From Eubacteriales bacterium (lineage in GTDB: Bacteria > Bacillota > Clostridia > Peptostreptococcales > Acidaminobacteraceae), in assembly GCA_030625575.1 (NCBI GenBank), contig DAOUQP010000004.1, positions 1 through 41,931 on the forward strand: DNA of 41,931 nucleotides, written 5' to 3'. The notes below the pieces were generated by a model, which made no database searches, was not told the DNA's origin, and saw only the letters and a program-made list of their open reading frames with translations. Positions 9,835 to 18,658 of this stretch are shown piece after piece. How positions within the stretch are numbered: the stretch's first letter is position 1; each line of letters starts with the position of its first letter. Made by a program: the position numbers and the translations under genes.

Positions 9835-9878
9835 ATTTTACCATTATCCGTGCCCTTTATTAATGTATTTATTAATGT
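9835..9878 (-). promoter_or_regulatory. Possible ECF S-component promoter with tandem 11-bp repeats
   Basis: The minus strand has TAAAAT (9840-9835) 17 bases after TTAATA (9863-9858). The -35 lies in a tandem repeat: TTTATTAATGT occurs twice on the plus strand with a 12-base period (9856-9866, 9868-9878). The promoter is tentative; the repeats are exact. Confidence 0.4.
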
Positions 9879-9883
9879 TTTTT

Positions 9884-11659
9884 CTACCGCGTGCCCATAC
9901 AGTTATAAAACTTTTCAATTTCTTCTATCTCTTCTTGATTCAAATTATACATTCGATAAATGGCTTGATTCAAATTATCAAAGTTTTTCACATCAAATTT
10001 TTCATTGGCCAATAGAAGTTCATCACTATACTTTATCGGAATCTTCTTAAGAGGGGTACTATACAGTTCCAAGATATTCCCCTTTTTTTTACCAATATTA
10101 AAAAGCCAGAAATACATTAGTTTTGAATTAAGAATAGAAGCAATTACTCTTAGATCAAAAACAACAGTTTTAGGAATAATATAGTAAACATCCGCACTTG
10201 CATAAAAATCTTCTAAAGAAATCGCAAATTTATTGCAAATATTCCGATGTGGTACAACTATTTTAGGAACTTCAAAAATATTTTTTTCTCTAGGCCACTG
10301 AAGTGCATACCATTTTCTTATACCTTGAATCACTTCTCTTCTACTTTCCAAGATCGGTCTAAATTGTTCCAGATACTTATATTCTTTCGATGTTTCAGAC
10401 AACTCTACTTCATTATCAATATACAGTATGTATTTATTGCTTTTTATATTGATAGAAAAATTATCTATATCTGAATTCTTATAAAATCTCTTTAAATATT
10501 TAGAATCTGTTAAATCGTATTTACTTAATTCTTCCTCAGTTAGAACAAAAACACCTTGTCCTGTTTCAACTCGTTCCAATTGATATAAATTGATTTTTTT
10601 TTCATTTAAATAATCTGCACCAGAAACAATTCCTTGATGGATTTCAAAAAAATCACCTAGATTGAAAGTACTTTGCTTTTTAATTTTATCAATAAGGTCG
10701 TAATCTTTTTTATCAGTGTAAACTTGAATATAATTATTATCAGAATAAAGATTCATTTCTTTGATTTCAAATATCTTATCGTGGTTATGAATAATTACAT
10801 TTCTGTTATTGCATTTCATTGAAGTAATGGTTATAACGTTATGTTGCCCAAGAGCTTCTTTAAAGAGTTTCTTTTCATGAAAATTAATGATTTCTTTAAA
10901 ACTTATGTTTTCTTTAATGAACTTTCTAAGTTTATTAGCTCCATCAGCAGTAAAAAAATAATTAGTTGTAATTACACCCATAACACCATTCGGTGCTAAA
11001 AGTTCCCACCCTTTATACATAAAAAAGTAGTAATAATCCATTTTGCTTTCATAGTATTTTTTGCCGAATTTATTTTTTTTAATATCCCTAAAAAACGTTT
11101 TATTGTTTTTTTCTCCTATATACGGTGGATTCCCTAAAATAATATCAAATGTTTCTTCAATATCCGTTTCTAAAGTATTGCCGTGGTTCACATTAAGTTC
11201 TAATTCCCATGGAAATTCTTCAAACAACAACAACATTTTATTTGTATATATCAATAAAGGTTCCCACTGAAGATCGTAGGCAAAAAGATTTTTAACTATC
11301 AATTTCAATTCTTTATCGCTTTTAGGATTTATGTATTCAATATAAGCAAATAGTAAATTTCCAGTCCCAGAAGAAAGGTCAGCAACCTTCGCATCACTTA
11401 TAGACTCTTCATAATATGAAAGAGTCTTTTCCACAATTAAATTTGATATTTCATTTGGAGTATAAAAACTACCGGTCGTTAATTTTTCTTCTTTTGAAAT
11501 CACGCTTTCATTTGTAATGTCAATAAATAAATCTAAAAAGATATTTTTTGACTTCAAATTAAAATCATAATGCTTCTCGATGTAGTCTTCATACAAATCA
11601 TATGAAATATGAAATTTATCCAGCACTTGATGAATAGACTGAATAACCATTTTTTTCAT
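9884..11659 (-). CDS. Solitary N6-adenine DNA methyltransferase (type IIG-like, CamA-like, no nuclease domain seen)
   Basis: With the ATG at 11659 (GGAGG ribosome binding site, 5-base spacing) the protein has 591 aa. The ORF-track TTG at 11692 lacks a ribosome binding site. Motif X (TGSFYTP, about 62-68), SAM-binding motif I (ADLSSGTGNLL, about 93-103) and catalytic NPPY (177-180) define an N6-adenine methylase. A TaqI/Eco57I-type recognition region fills about 330-560 (FEIHQGIVSGADY, IRKWYALQWPREKNIFEVPK, FYASADVYYI). Only about 60 residues precede motif X and no PD-ExK motif is visible, so it should methylate but not cut. The layout and the IRKWYxLQWxREK...SADVY pattern resemble, from memory, CamA of Clostridioides difficile, an epigenetic regulator. 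It is the last of three minus-strand genes and sits behind an intrinsic-terminator-like hairpin. Confidence 0.88.
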   Translation of the reverse strand: MKKMVIQSIHQVLDKFHISYDLYEDYIEKHYDFNLKSKNIFLDLFIDITNESVISKEEKLTTGSFYTPNEISNLIVEKTLSYYEESISDAKVADLSSGTGNLLFAYIEYINPKSDKELKLIVKNLFAYDLQWEPLLIYTNKMLLLFEEFPWELELNVNHGNTLETDIEETFDIILGNPPYIGEKNNKTFFRDIKKNKFGKKYYESKMDYYYFFMYKGWELLAPNGVMGVITTNYFFTADGANKLRKFIKENISFKEIINFHEKKLFKEALGQHNVITITSMKCNNRNVIIHNHDKIFEIKEMNLYSDNNYIQVYTDKKDYDLIDKIKKQSTFNLGDFFEIHQGIVSGADYLNEKKINLYQLERVETGQGVFVLTEEELSKYDLTDSKYLKRFYKNSDIDNFSINIKSNKYILYIDNEVELSETSKEYKYLEQFRPILESRREVIQGIRKWYALQWPREKNIFEVPKIVVPHRNICNKFAISLEDFYASADVYYIIPKTVVFDLRVIASILNSKLMYFWLFNIGKKKGNILELYSTPLKKIPIKYSDELLLANEKFDVKNFDNLNQAIYRMYNLNQEEIEEIEKFYNCMGTR

Positions 11660-11669
11660 GAATACCTCC

Positions 11670-11695
11670 AAAAAAAGTTTGGCAAAAGCCAAACT
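11670..11695 (-). terminator. Terminator/attenuator hairpin directly upstream of the methyltransferase ribosome binding site
   Basis: The minus strand reads AGTTTGGC-TTTT-GCCAAACT, a perfect 8-bp stem (11695-11676), followed by seven Ts and then at once GGAGG and the ATG. It starts right at the stop codon of the 135-aa gene. It has the form of an intrinsic terminator placed between two co-directional genes. Confidence 0.75.
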
Positions 11696-12103
11696 CTATT
11701 TTTTTAATGAATAACGGTCTTCCTTAATTTTTGTCACTCCAGGAATTGTTTGAATAATTTCATCGACAACTAAATCGACGTCTTTAATTCGAACATCAAT
11801 CCCTTTCTTTTTCAAATACTTCATTATTGTTATTAATCTAATATAATAATGATTAGGATGTTTAAAAAAAGGATGTTTTAAAATCATTTTTTTTATTTCA
11901 TCTCTATCAATCACATTGTTTTTTTCAATTTTGTCTTCGACACCATTAACCAAGTCATTTATCTTTGTCGAAGGGTCCTCATTATTCTCTATAATATTTT
12001 TAATGTCATCAATAATACTTTCAACTGTTATATCACTGCTTTCCAGTGATTTATATACAGTTTTACTGTTTTTTATCTTTGACTTACCCGAAGGTAATTC
12101 CAT
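11696..12103 (-). CDS. Uncharacterised small protein upstream of the methyltransferase
   Basis: I do not recognise this 135-aa protein. The ATG at 12103 has a GAGGAG ribosome binding site seven bases upstream, whereas the ORF-track start at 12127 is a TTG without one. The N-terminal 20 residues are basic and polar (MELPSGKSKIKNSKTVYKS). The middle (about 25-70) is acidic and probably helical. The C-terminal half (KMILKHPFFKHPNHYYIRLITIMKYLKKKGIDV, quoted here only in part as a mixed helical pattern) is basic and could be a small DNA- or protein-binding domain. There is no signal peptide or membrane segment. Its position, just ahead of the terminator and methyltransferase, suggests a partner or regulator, but this is inference. 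Confidence 0.75.
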   Translation of the reverse strand: MELPSGKSKIKNSKTVYKSLESSDITVESIIDDIKNIIENNEDPSTKINDLVNGVEDKIEKNNVIDRDEIKKMILKHPFFKHPNHYYIRLITIMKYLKKKGIDVRIKDVDLVVDEIIQTIPGVTKIKEDRYSLKK

Positions 12104-12141
12104 TTTCAAGCTCCTCTCAAATACCAAGTAGATCTATACTG

Positions 12142-12170
12142 ATTTTACTATTAAATTACAATTATTACAA
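12142..12170 (-). promoter_or_regulatory. Possible promoter for the 135-aa gene and methyltransferase
   Basis: TTGTAA (12170-12165) and TAAAAT (12147-12142) on the minus strand are 17 bases apart, 38 bases upstream of the 135-aa gene start. The -35 overlaps the last codons of the preceding gene. Confidence 0.4.
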
Positions 12171-13064
12171 CAGGTCATCAATTGTTATAATCTTATCTGA
12201 CAAATGAACCAAAGAATCTCCAAAAATTTTATTTATAAGTTCTTTCCCCTCATTGAGAGCGTCTATACCTCTAAAATCAATTTCCAACTTGTTTTTCAAA
12301 TCGACAATCTCTCCTAATGTCAATTTATCTTCAACTATTTGATAAATCCCCTCTTCTAGAGCTAATATCATGATCTTTTCGGAATTTCTGAGTACTTCAT
12401 CAACCTTTATTCTATCTTTGACAGCATAAACCGCCTCATGAATATCATAACTTTCTTCTTCACTTTCAATACCGATAGTATCATCTATTATATTAGAAAA
12501 AATATAAAGTAATATTGAATTATTTCTGATAAATTCATTAATCTCCAAATATCCAATTGAATTTTTAGCTTCAGCAAATTTACTCATAATTCCCTTTAGC
12601 AAATATTCTTTGAAACTTCCATCAAATATTGTCATTTCGTCAACAAAATAGTAATTATTATTATAAGGATATATCCTTGCAAAAATAATTCCTGTTTCAT
12701 CAAGAAGTTCGATATTCCCTATTACATAATCTGTTTTGTCAAAGAGATCTTTTAGAATAAAGTTGTTCTCGGTTTTTACTACAGTAAAAAAAGAAATTTT
12801 TGAATTTCTAAAAGATTTATATAAATTTTCATCAACATGACTGTTTTCCTTATATAAATCAATCAATTCATATTTATCTTGAAAACGATAATCATGAATA
12901 ATCCAATCATTAAAACCCTTATCCCCATGCGCCTCAGAAATTTGTTTATCAGAAACGTATTTTTTATAAGCTTTTTCCATATTTTCTTTGAGTGACTCTT
13001 CAGATAAAAAATTAAGTAATTTAACTTTTAACTGTAAAATCTCATCAATTATTTTCGTTGCCAT
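12165..13064 (-). CDS. Uncharacterised 299-aa protein, first gene of the methyltransferase group
   Basis: The ATG at 13064 follows a TGAGGTGG ribosome binding site at good spacing; the ORF-track GTG at 13073 overlaps that site. The protein is soluble and acidic, with no signal peptide or membrane helix. A recognisable layout is FNDWIIHDYRF (about 50-60), ELIDLYKE, then SFFTVVKTENNFILKDLFD and GIIFARIYPYNNNYYFVDE (about 125-145). From memory this resembles the domain that accompanies SEC-C motifs in many uncharacterised bacterial proteins, but no SEC-C cysteines are present here. The C-terminal third is helical and charged. Function unknown. It heads a minus-strand group with the 135-aa gene and the methyltransferase and is divergent from the alaX-like gene. 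Confidence 0.78.
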   Translation of the reverse strand: MATKIIDEILQLKVKLLNFLSEESLKENMEKAYKKYVSDKQISEAHGDKGFNDWIIHDYRFQDKYELIDLYKENSHVDENLYKSFRNSKISFFTVVKTENNFILKDLFDKTDYVIGNIELLDETGIIFARIYPYNNNYYFVDEMTIFDGSFKEYLLKGIMSKFAEAKNSIGYLEINEFIRNNSILLYIFSNIIDDTIGIESEEESYDIHEAVYAVKDRIKVDEVLRNSEKIMILALEEGIYQIVEDKLTLGEIVDLKNKLEIDFRGIDALNEGKELINKIFGDSLVHLSDKIITIDDLL

Positions 13065-13135
13065 CGTAACCACCTCATATATTATTGTATAATAATAACT
13101 GAATAGAATAAATAACGCAATAGGAGGAATAAAAA

Positions 13136-14332
13136 ATGACAGAAAAATTGTTCATTAACAATTCATATATTACAGAATTTACTGCTGATATCATAAATGT
13201 TATTGAAGATGATTCAAAATTTATGATTGAACTGGATAAAACATGCTTTTATCCCGAAAGTGGTGGGCAACCAAGCGACATAGGTTTTATCGACAATTGC
13301 AGTATTTTTGATGTCCAATATAAAGATGAAAAAATCTATCATTATTCAAAAGAAAAACCTGAAAGTACTCTTGATGTTCAATGCCGAATCAACTGGGATT
13401 CAAGGTTTGATTTGATGCAACAACACTCAGGACAACATATATTATCTTCGTCATTCGAAAAATTATTTGATGCAAATACAATCGGTTTTCACTTAAGCGA
13501 AGAATCTGTCACTATTGATCTTGATAAGAAATTAGATGCTTTTGAACTAGAAAAAGCAGAAAAATTAAGCAATGAAATTGTCTTTAAGAATCTTCCTATT
13601 ATCATACATTATCCTGATGAAACTATGCTGAATCAAATGCCGCTTAGAAAACCGACTAAGGTTTTTAAGGACATTAGGATTATAGAAGTAGAAAACTTTG
13701 ATTTTTCACCATGCGGTGGAACTCATGTGAAAAACACTGGTGAAATAGGACTTATTAAGATTAAAAAGTTTGAAAATCATAAAGATGGAATCAGGCTGGA
13801 ATTTACATGTGGCATGCGAGCATTAAAAGATTACCAATTAAAAAACAACTTGGTTAATAAAATAGCTGTCGATATGTCTGTAAGTTCTGATGAAGTTGAA
13901 AATAGCTATGAAAAGCTTAAAGAAGATATGAACCTTTTAGTTCAGGAAATAAAAGATTTAAGACAGCAACTTATTGAATACAAAATCAACGGTCTCAAAG
14001 AAAATGCTGAAATTCACAGTAATATCAAACTTATCAAATATGAATTTACAGATATAGATATGAAATCATTAAAAACGATTTCGTCTACGATCGTCAACGA
14101 ACCTGATTTTATAACTCTTTTTTCACTTGTGAATGATGATGTTAAACTACTATTTGCAAGGTCCAAAAATGTAGATGTAAATATGAAAGATATTATTAAA
14201 GAGCCATTGGAATTAATAAACGGCAGAGGTGGAGGCAGTCCATTTGCAGCCCAAGGCGGAGGAAACAAAATAAATAATGCGAGCCTAGCTTTAGAAACTG
14301 CTTATAAGCATATAAATAGCCTATTGAAATAG
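13136..14332 (+). CDS. Alanyl-tRNA editing protein (AlaX-L type, with DHHA1 domain)
   Basis: The 398-aa protein resembles the editing half of alanyl-tRNA synthetase. It has YPESGGQPSDIG near the start and the two zinc/editing motifs HSGQH (HxxxH) and CGGTH (CxxxH). A coiled segment (about 230-290) follows, then a C-terminal DHHA1 domain ending with GGGSPFAAQGGG. It hydrolyses Ser-tRNA-Ala or Gly-tRNA-Ala in the cytosol. The length and the DHHA1 domain indicate the long AlaX class. An AGGAGG ribosome binding site lies eight bases upstream of the ATG. Its 3' end shares a hairpin with the convergent MBL gene. Confidence 0.93.
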   Translation: MTEKLFINNSYITEFTADIINVIEDDSKFMIELDKTCFYPESGGQPSDIGFIDNCSIFDVQYKDEKIYHYSKEKPESTLDVQCRINWDSRFDLMQQHSGQHILSSSFEKLFDANTIGFHLSEESVTIDLDKKLDAFELEKAEKLSNEIVFKNLPIIIHYPDETMLNQMPLRKPTKVFKDIRIIEVENFDFSPCGGTHVKNTGEIGLIKIKKFENHKDGIRLEFTCGMRALKDYQLKNNLVNKIAVDMSVSSDEVENSYEKLKEDMNLLVQEIKDLRQQLIEYKINGLKENAEIHSNIKLIKYEFTDIDMKSLKTISSTIVNEPDFITLFSLVNDDVKLLFARSKNVDVNMKDIIKEPLELINGRGGGSPFAAQGGGNKINNASLALETAYKHINSLLK

Positions 14333-14339
14333 GCTATTT
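14314..14339. terminator. Shared hairpin containing the stop codons of two convergent genes
   Basis: AAATAGCCTATT-GA-AATAGGCTATTT is a perfect 12-bp inverted repeat. The TAG of the alaX-like gene (14330-14332) and the TAG of the MBL gene (14336-14334) both lie in the 3' arm. T-tracts on either side are weak, so it is a probable but not classic bidirectional terminator. Confidence 0.55.
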
Positions 14340-15218
14340 ATTATATTTCACTTCACCATCTATCACTTCAAATGCAATCTTGCCTTCTTCAATAAGATAT
14401 CCCAAGTGAGAACTAAGAAGCGAGTCATTCAAATAATAATTGGGGATGTTTTCTATCAATCCATATTCTTTAATCATCGCTTTATGAATATTATTTTTAT
14501 TATCAGGTGTTTCTAGATAATCCAGTATGAATTCATTTAATGATTCTAACACTTTTAAATTATTGTCGATATCTTGTTCGATGCTTTTTTTTACTCCACC
14601 ATGAGATAATACGTAATACTCAGCCTTGATCTCTTTAATCATATCAAGTGAATTGAACAACTCTTTTAAAGAATAATTATAAAGAAATTTATATTTTTCA
14701 ATTATCTTGGATTCTATCACACTATCAGCTACAAAAAAAACATCATCTGGAGTTATCAATCCAATCTGCTCTGGTGAATGCCCTTTTAAATCTATTATTT
14801 GAAATTTATTTCCTTCAATGTTTAATTCATCTTCATCAATAACAATGTCTATATTAGATGGCTTGGCTTGCAAGAACTTCGCTCTCAACACTTTTGGTGG
14901 ATAAGAGCCAAAAAGATAATGCGGTTCAGTAGATGTTGTTTCTATATAACTTTTTTCTATTCTAGACGAATAGAAATCGGCTTCTGTTCTTTTTTGAATC
15001 AAACCATTCCCGCCACAGTGATCAGCATGAGAGTGAGTGTTGACAACTGCTTTTATTTCCCAATTATTTTCTTTGATTATCTTTAAAACTTTCTTTGCAA
15101 CATCATCATTAAGACCAGTATCGATTAACACTACTTCTTTCTCATTCAATCTATAAAGACCGATAATCGATGGATTGTCAAAATAGTATGTATTGTTTTT
15201 AATCTGTATTAATTGCAT
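14334..15218 (-). CDS. MBL-fold metallo-hydrolase
   Basis: The 294-aa protein has the metallo-beta-lactamase zinc motif NTHSHADHCGG (HxHxDH, about 60-70), then a GHSPEQIG histidine loop, FVADSVI as the bridging aspartate strand, and a later SHGG histidine. This fits glyoxalase II or related thioester/lactone hydrolases. The C-terminal 80 residues are probably a winged-helix-like cap often found in such proteins. The substrate is not known. A good GGGGTG ribosome binding site precedes the ATG. It is convergent with the alaX-like gene, with one base between the stops. Confidence 0.85.
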   Translation of the reverse strand: MQLIQIKNNTYYFDNPSIIGLYRLNEKEVVLIDTGLNDDVAKKVLKIIKENNWEIKAVVNTHSHADHCGGNGLIQKRTEADFYSSRIEKSYIETTSTEPHYLFGSYPPKVLRAKFLQAKPSNIDIVIDEDELNIEGNKFQIIDLKGHSPEQIGLITPDDVFFVADSVIESKIIEKYKFLYNYSLKELFNSLDMIKEIKAEYYVLSHGGVKKSIEQDIDNNLKVLESLNEFILDYLETPDNKNNIHKAMIKEYGLIENIPNYYLNDSLLSSHLGYLIEEGKIAFEVIDGEVKYNK

Positions 15219-15247
15219 AGTTTCACCCCTTTTTTAAATTTTATCAT

Positions 15248-15284
15248 AAAAAAGCACCATCTGAAATCAGATGATGCCTTTTTT
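15248..15284 (-). terminator. Rho-independent terminator after gdhA
   Basis: GCATCATCTGA / TCAGATGGTGC forms an 11-bp stem with one mismatch, followed on the minus strand by TTTTTTATG. It lies just past the gdhA stop. Confidence 0.85.
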
Positions 15285-15290
15285 AATATT

Positions 15291-16666
<1,376 letters not shown>

Positions 16667-16706
16667 ATATTATCACATTATTTGTACATTGTATACATTA
16701 TACTTA

Positions 16707-17654
16707 TTAATAAACTGAATTTTCTGGCATTTCTCCCTCTAGAGCTTGAATTATATTATTCGCTGCAATAATGGCCATTGCCTTTCTTGCTTCATTAGTG
16801 GCACTTCCAATATGCGGCAGCGTTATTACATTTTCTAGATTTATAAGTTCATTTGGAACAATCGGTTCATTTTCATAAACATCAAGACCAGCGCCAAACA
16901 ATTTCCCTGTTTTCAATACCCTGATTAATCCTTCTTCATCAATTACCGCTCCTCTAGATGTGTTGATAAGCACTGCGTCATCTTTCATCAATTCAAATTC
17001 TCTTTTACTGAAAAGATGATAGGTTTCTTTATTTAAAGGTGTATGTATGCTGATAAAATCGGATTCTTTCAATAAAGTGTCAAAATCAACGTATTTAGAA
17101 TTCAATTCTTTATCTTCTTTTCGAGTCCTATTATAATATATGATATTCAATCCAAATCCATTTGCTCTTTTTGCAACCGCCTGACCTATTCTTCCAAAGC
17201 CAACAATACCTAAAGTTTTTCCATATAGTTCTTTTCCCAATAAAAGCTTTGGTTTCCATTCTTTAAATTTACCATCTGAAACATACGCATCACTTTCAAC
17301 AATTCTTCTCGAAACAGCCAATAAAAGCGACAAAGCTAAATCCGCAGTTGCATTTGTTAAAACATCAGGCGTGTTGGTTAAATATATCCCCTTTTCTTTC
17401 GCATAATCGACATCGAAATTATTATAGCCTACAGAATAATCAGCAAATATTTTTACATTTTTAGATTTGTCGATAACCTCTTTATCAATCTTATTTGATA
17501 ACATAGTAAGAACAGCGTCATAATTCATGACAATATTCAAAAGCTCATCCTTTGTTAAATCTCTGCCCTTTAAATTGATATCAACTTCATATTTTTTCTT
17601 TAACAAATCAATCGCTTCTTCATCAATCATTCTTGTAACATACACTTTTTTCAT
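16707..17654 (-). CDS. D-isomer-specific 2-hydroxyacid dehydrogenase (GyaR/hydroxypyruvate-reductase type)
   Basis: Using the ATG at 17654 (MKKVYVTRMID) gives 315 aa. The upstream ATG at 17666 leaves no room after the AAAGGA site. The protein has the catalytic and nucleotide-binding layout of D-2-hydroxyacid dehydrogenases: GKTLGIVGFGRIGQ (Rossmann), INTSRGAVIDE with the conserved arginine, GLDVYENEP with the glutamate, and LPHIGSAT with the catalytic histidine. Likely substrates are glyoxylate, hydroxypyruvate or 2-ketoacids, reduced with NAD(P)H. It is divergent from plsY. Confidence 0.92.
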   Translation of the reverse strand: MKKVYVTRMIDEEAIDLLKKKYEVDINLKGRDLTKDELLNIVMNYDAVLTMLSNKIDKEVIDKSKNVKIFADYSVGYNNFDVDYAKEKGIYLTNTPDVLTNATADLALSLLLAVSRRIVESDAYVSDGKFKEWKPKLLLGKELYGKTLGIVGFGRIGQAVAKRANGFGLNIIYYNRTRKEDKELNSKYVDFDTLLKESDFISIHTPLNKETYHLFSKREFELMKDDAVLINTSRGAVIDEEGLIRVLKTGKLFGAGLDVYENEPIVPNELINLENVITLPHIGSATNEARKAMAIIAANNIIQALEGEMPENSVY

Positions 17655-17723
17655 AAAAAAACACATCCTTTTTATAGACTTTTAAAAATATTGATGCTAA
17701 AATATCAAAGTACGGAGGTAGAT

Positions 17724-18308
17724 ATGCAATTATATATTCTTACTATAATCATCGGCTATTTCATAGGCTCAATTCCATTTTCCTATTTAGTCGGCAAAAA
17801 AACTGCACATTTAGATTTAAGAGAGCATGGTAGCGGTAACTTAGGTTCGACAAACGTTACTAGAGTTGCCGGTAAAAAAGCTGGGCTTGTTGCGTTTGTA
17901 TTGGATCTATCTAAAGGTATTCTATCATATCTCATCGGTTATTACCTATTAGGAATAACAGGAGCAGTATTGTGTGCTGGAATGACTATTATCGGCCACT
18001 GCTACTCTATTTTCATGAAATTTAGAGGCGGAAAAGGTGTTGCCACAACATATGGAATTTTACTTATGTTCAATCCTATTCTTGCTATAACATTATTTGT
18101 TATTCAGGTTTTAATTGTTAAAGTTTCAAAACTTATGTCATTAGGATCAATCATGGCAGCAATCTTCATACCTATTCTAGGTTATTTTTTCAATATGGAA
18201 ATCCAATTTATCTACTTAGGAATATTTTTAGCAATCTTTATTCCATTTAGACATAAAGATAATATTAAAAGACTTCTTTCAGGTACTGAGAACAAGTTTA
18301 AAATATAG
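17724..18308 (+). CDS. plsY: Acyl-phosphate:glycerol-3-phosphate acyltransferase
   Basis: The start at ATG 17724 has a CGGAGGT ribosome binding site; the ORF-track start at 17691 has none. The 194-aa membrane protein has several transmembrane helices and the three PlsY motifs: IGSIPFSYLVGKK, HGSGNLGSTNVTRVAGKK and GHCYSIFMKFRGGKGVAT. It transfers acyl groups from acyl-phosphate to the sn-1 position of glycerol-3-phosphate, the first step of phospholipid synthesis. The tRNA-Sec gene begins 4 bases after its stop and is probably co-transcribed. Confidence 0.96.
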   Translation: MQLYILTIIIGYFIGSIPFSYLVGKKTAHLDLREHGSGNLGSTNVTRVAGKKAGLVAFVLDLSKGILSYLIGYYLLGITGAVLCAGMTIIGHCYSIFMKFRGGKGVATTYGILLMFNPILAITLFVIQVLIVKVSKLMSLGSIMAAIFIPILGYFFNMEIQFIYLGIFLAIFIPFRHKDNIKRLLSGTENKFKI

Positions 18309-18312
18309 TTTT

Positions 18313-18409
18313 GGGAGTGGATAGGTGCTGGTGTGCCTCCTGGTCTTCAAAACCAGTGTGTGGTGTTAAGAGCGCCTCTGGTGGGTTCGATTCCCACGCA
18401 TTCCCGCCA
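18313..18409 (+). tRNA. selC: tRNA-Sec (UGA-decoding selenocysteine tRNA), anticodon TCA
   Basis: The 97-base gene has the tRNA-Sec shape. The D-stem is six bp (AGGTGC/GTGCCT) with a TGGT loop. The anticodon arm is CTGGT-CTTCAAA-ACCAG (anticodon TCA), and a long variable arm follows. The T-arm is GTGGG-TTCGATT-CCCAC, with G as discriminator and CCA encoded. The acceptor stem GGGAGTGG / GCATTCCC pairs at seven of eight positions (one G-U); the eighth would be G-G. Together with selA, selB and selD nearby this makes a full selenocysteine insertion system. It lies directly behind plsY and before a strong terminator. Confidence 0.96.
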
Positions 18410-18420
18410 ATGCAAAAAAA

Positions 18421-18452
18421 GCGATTACTAAAAACGTAATCGCTTATTTTTT
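18421..18452. terminator. Bidirectional terminator between selC and the small membrane protein gene
   Basis: GCGATTAC-TAAAAAC-GTAATCGC has an 8-bp stem, A7 on the left and TTATTTTTT on the right. It can end the plus-strand plsY-selC transcript and the minus-strand operon. Confidence 0.9.
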
Positions 18453-18629
18453 ACTCTTATGCATGAACCCATAAATTATGTAGCTTATTCCAACTATCAC
18501 AGAAATGACATACATTGTTACAGAATGTGTTTCATAATTTGATAAATAAAAATCAATTAGCGGAAATGAAATAAATAAAAATCCAGTGATAATTAAAAAT
18601 ATTTTTTGGGTTTTTCGATCACTAAGCAT
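18444..18629 (-). CDS. Small two-helix membrane protein
   Basis: I do not recognise a family. The ATG at 18629 has an AAGGAGG ribosome binding site at seven bases; the ORF-track ATG at 18635 is too close to it. The 61-aa product has two hydrophobic helices (IFLIITGFLFISFPLIDFYL and VTMYVISVIVGISYIIYGF) joined by a short polar loop, and a basic end (MHKSKK). It is the last gene of the long minus-strand run, 29 bases after the hydrolase, and abuts the shared terminator. Confidence 0.65.
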   Translation of the reverse strand: MLSDRKTQKIFLIITGFLFISFPLIDFYLSNYETHSVTMYVISVIVGISYIIYGFMHKSKK

Positions 18630-18658
18630 ATCCATTCCTCCTTAGAATAGTATTCCTA

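Noticed and set aside
9814-9883. Vitamin riboswitch upstream of the ECF S component
   Set aside because: The 70-base spacer is too short and shows no known aptamer motifs, only direct repeats and a possible promoter.
9884-11659. A complete restriction-modification enzyme (type IIG with nuclease)
   Set aside because: Only about 60 residues precede motif X and no PD-ExK or HNH motif is visible in it or in the two linked genes.
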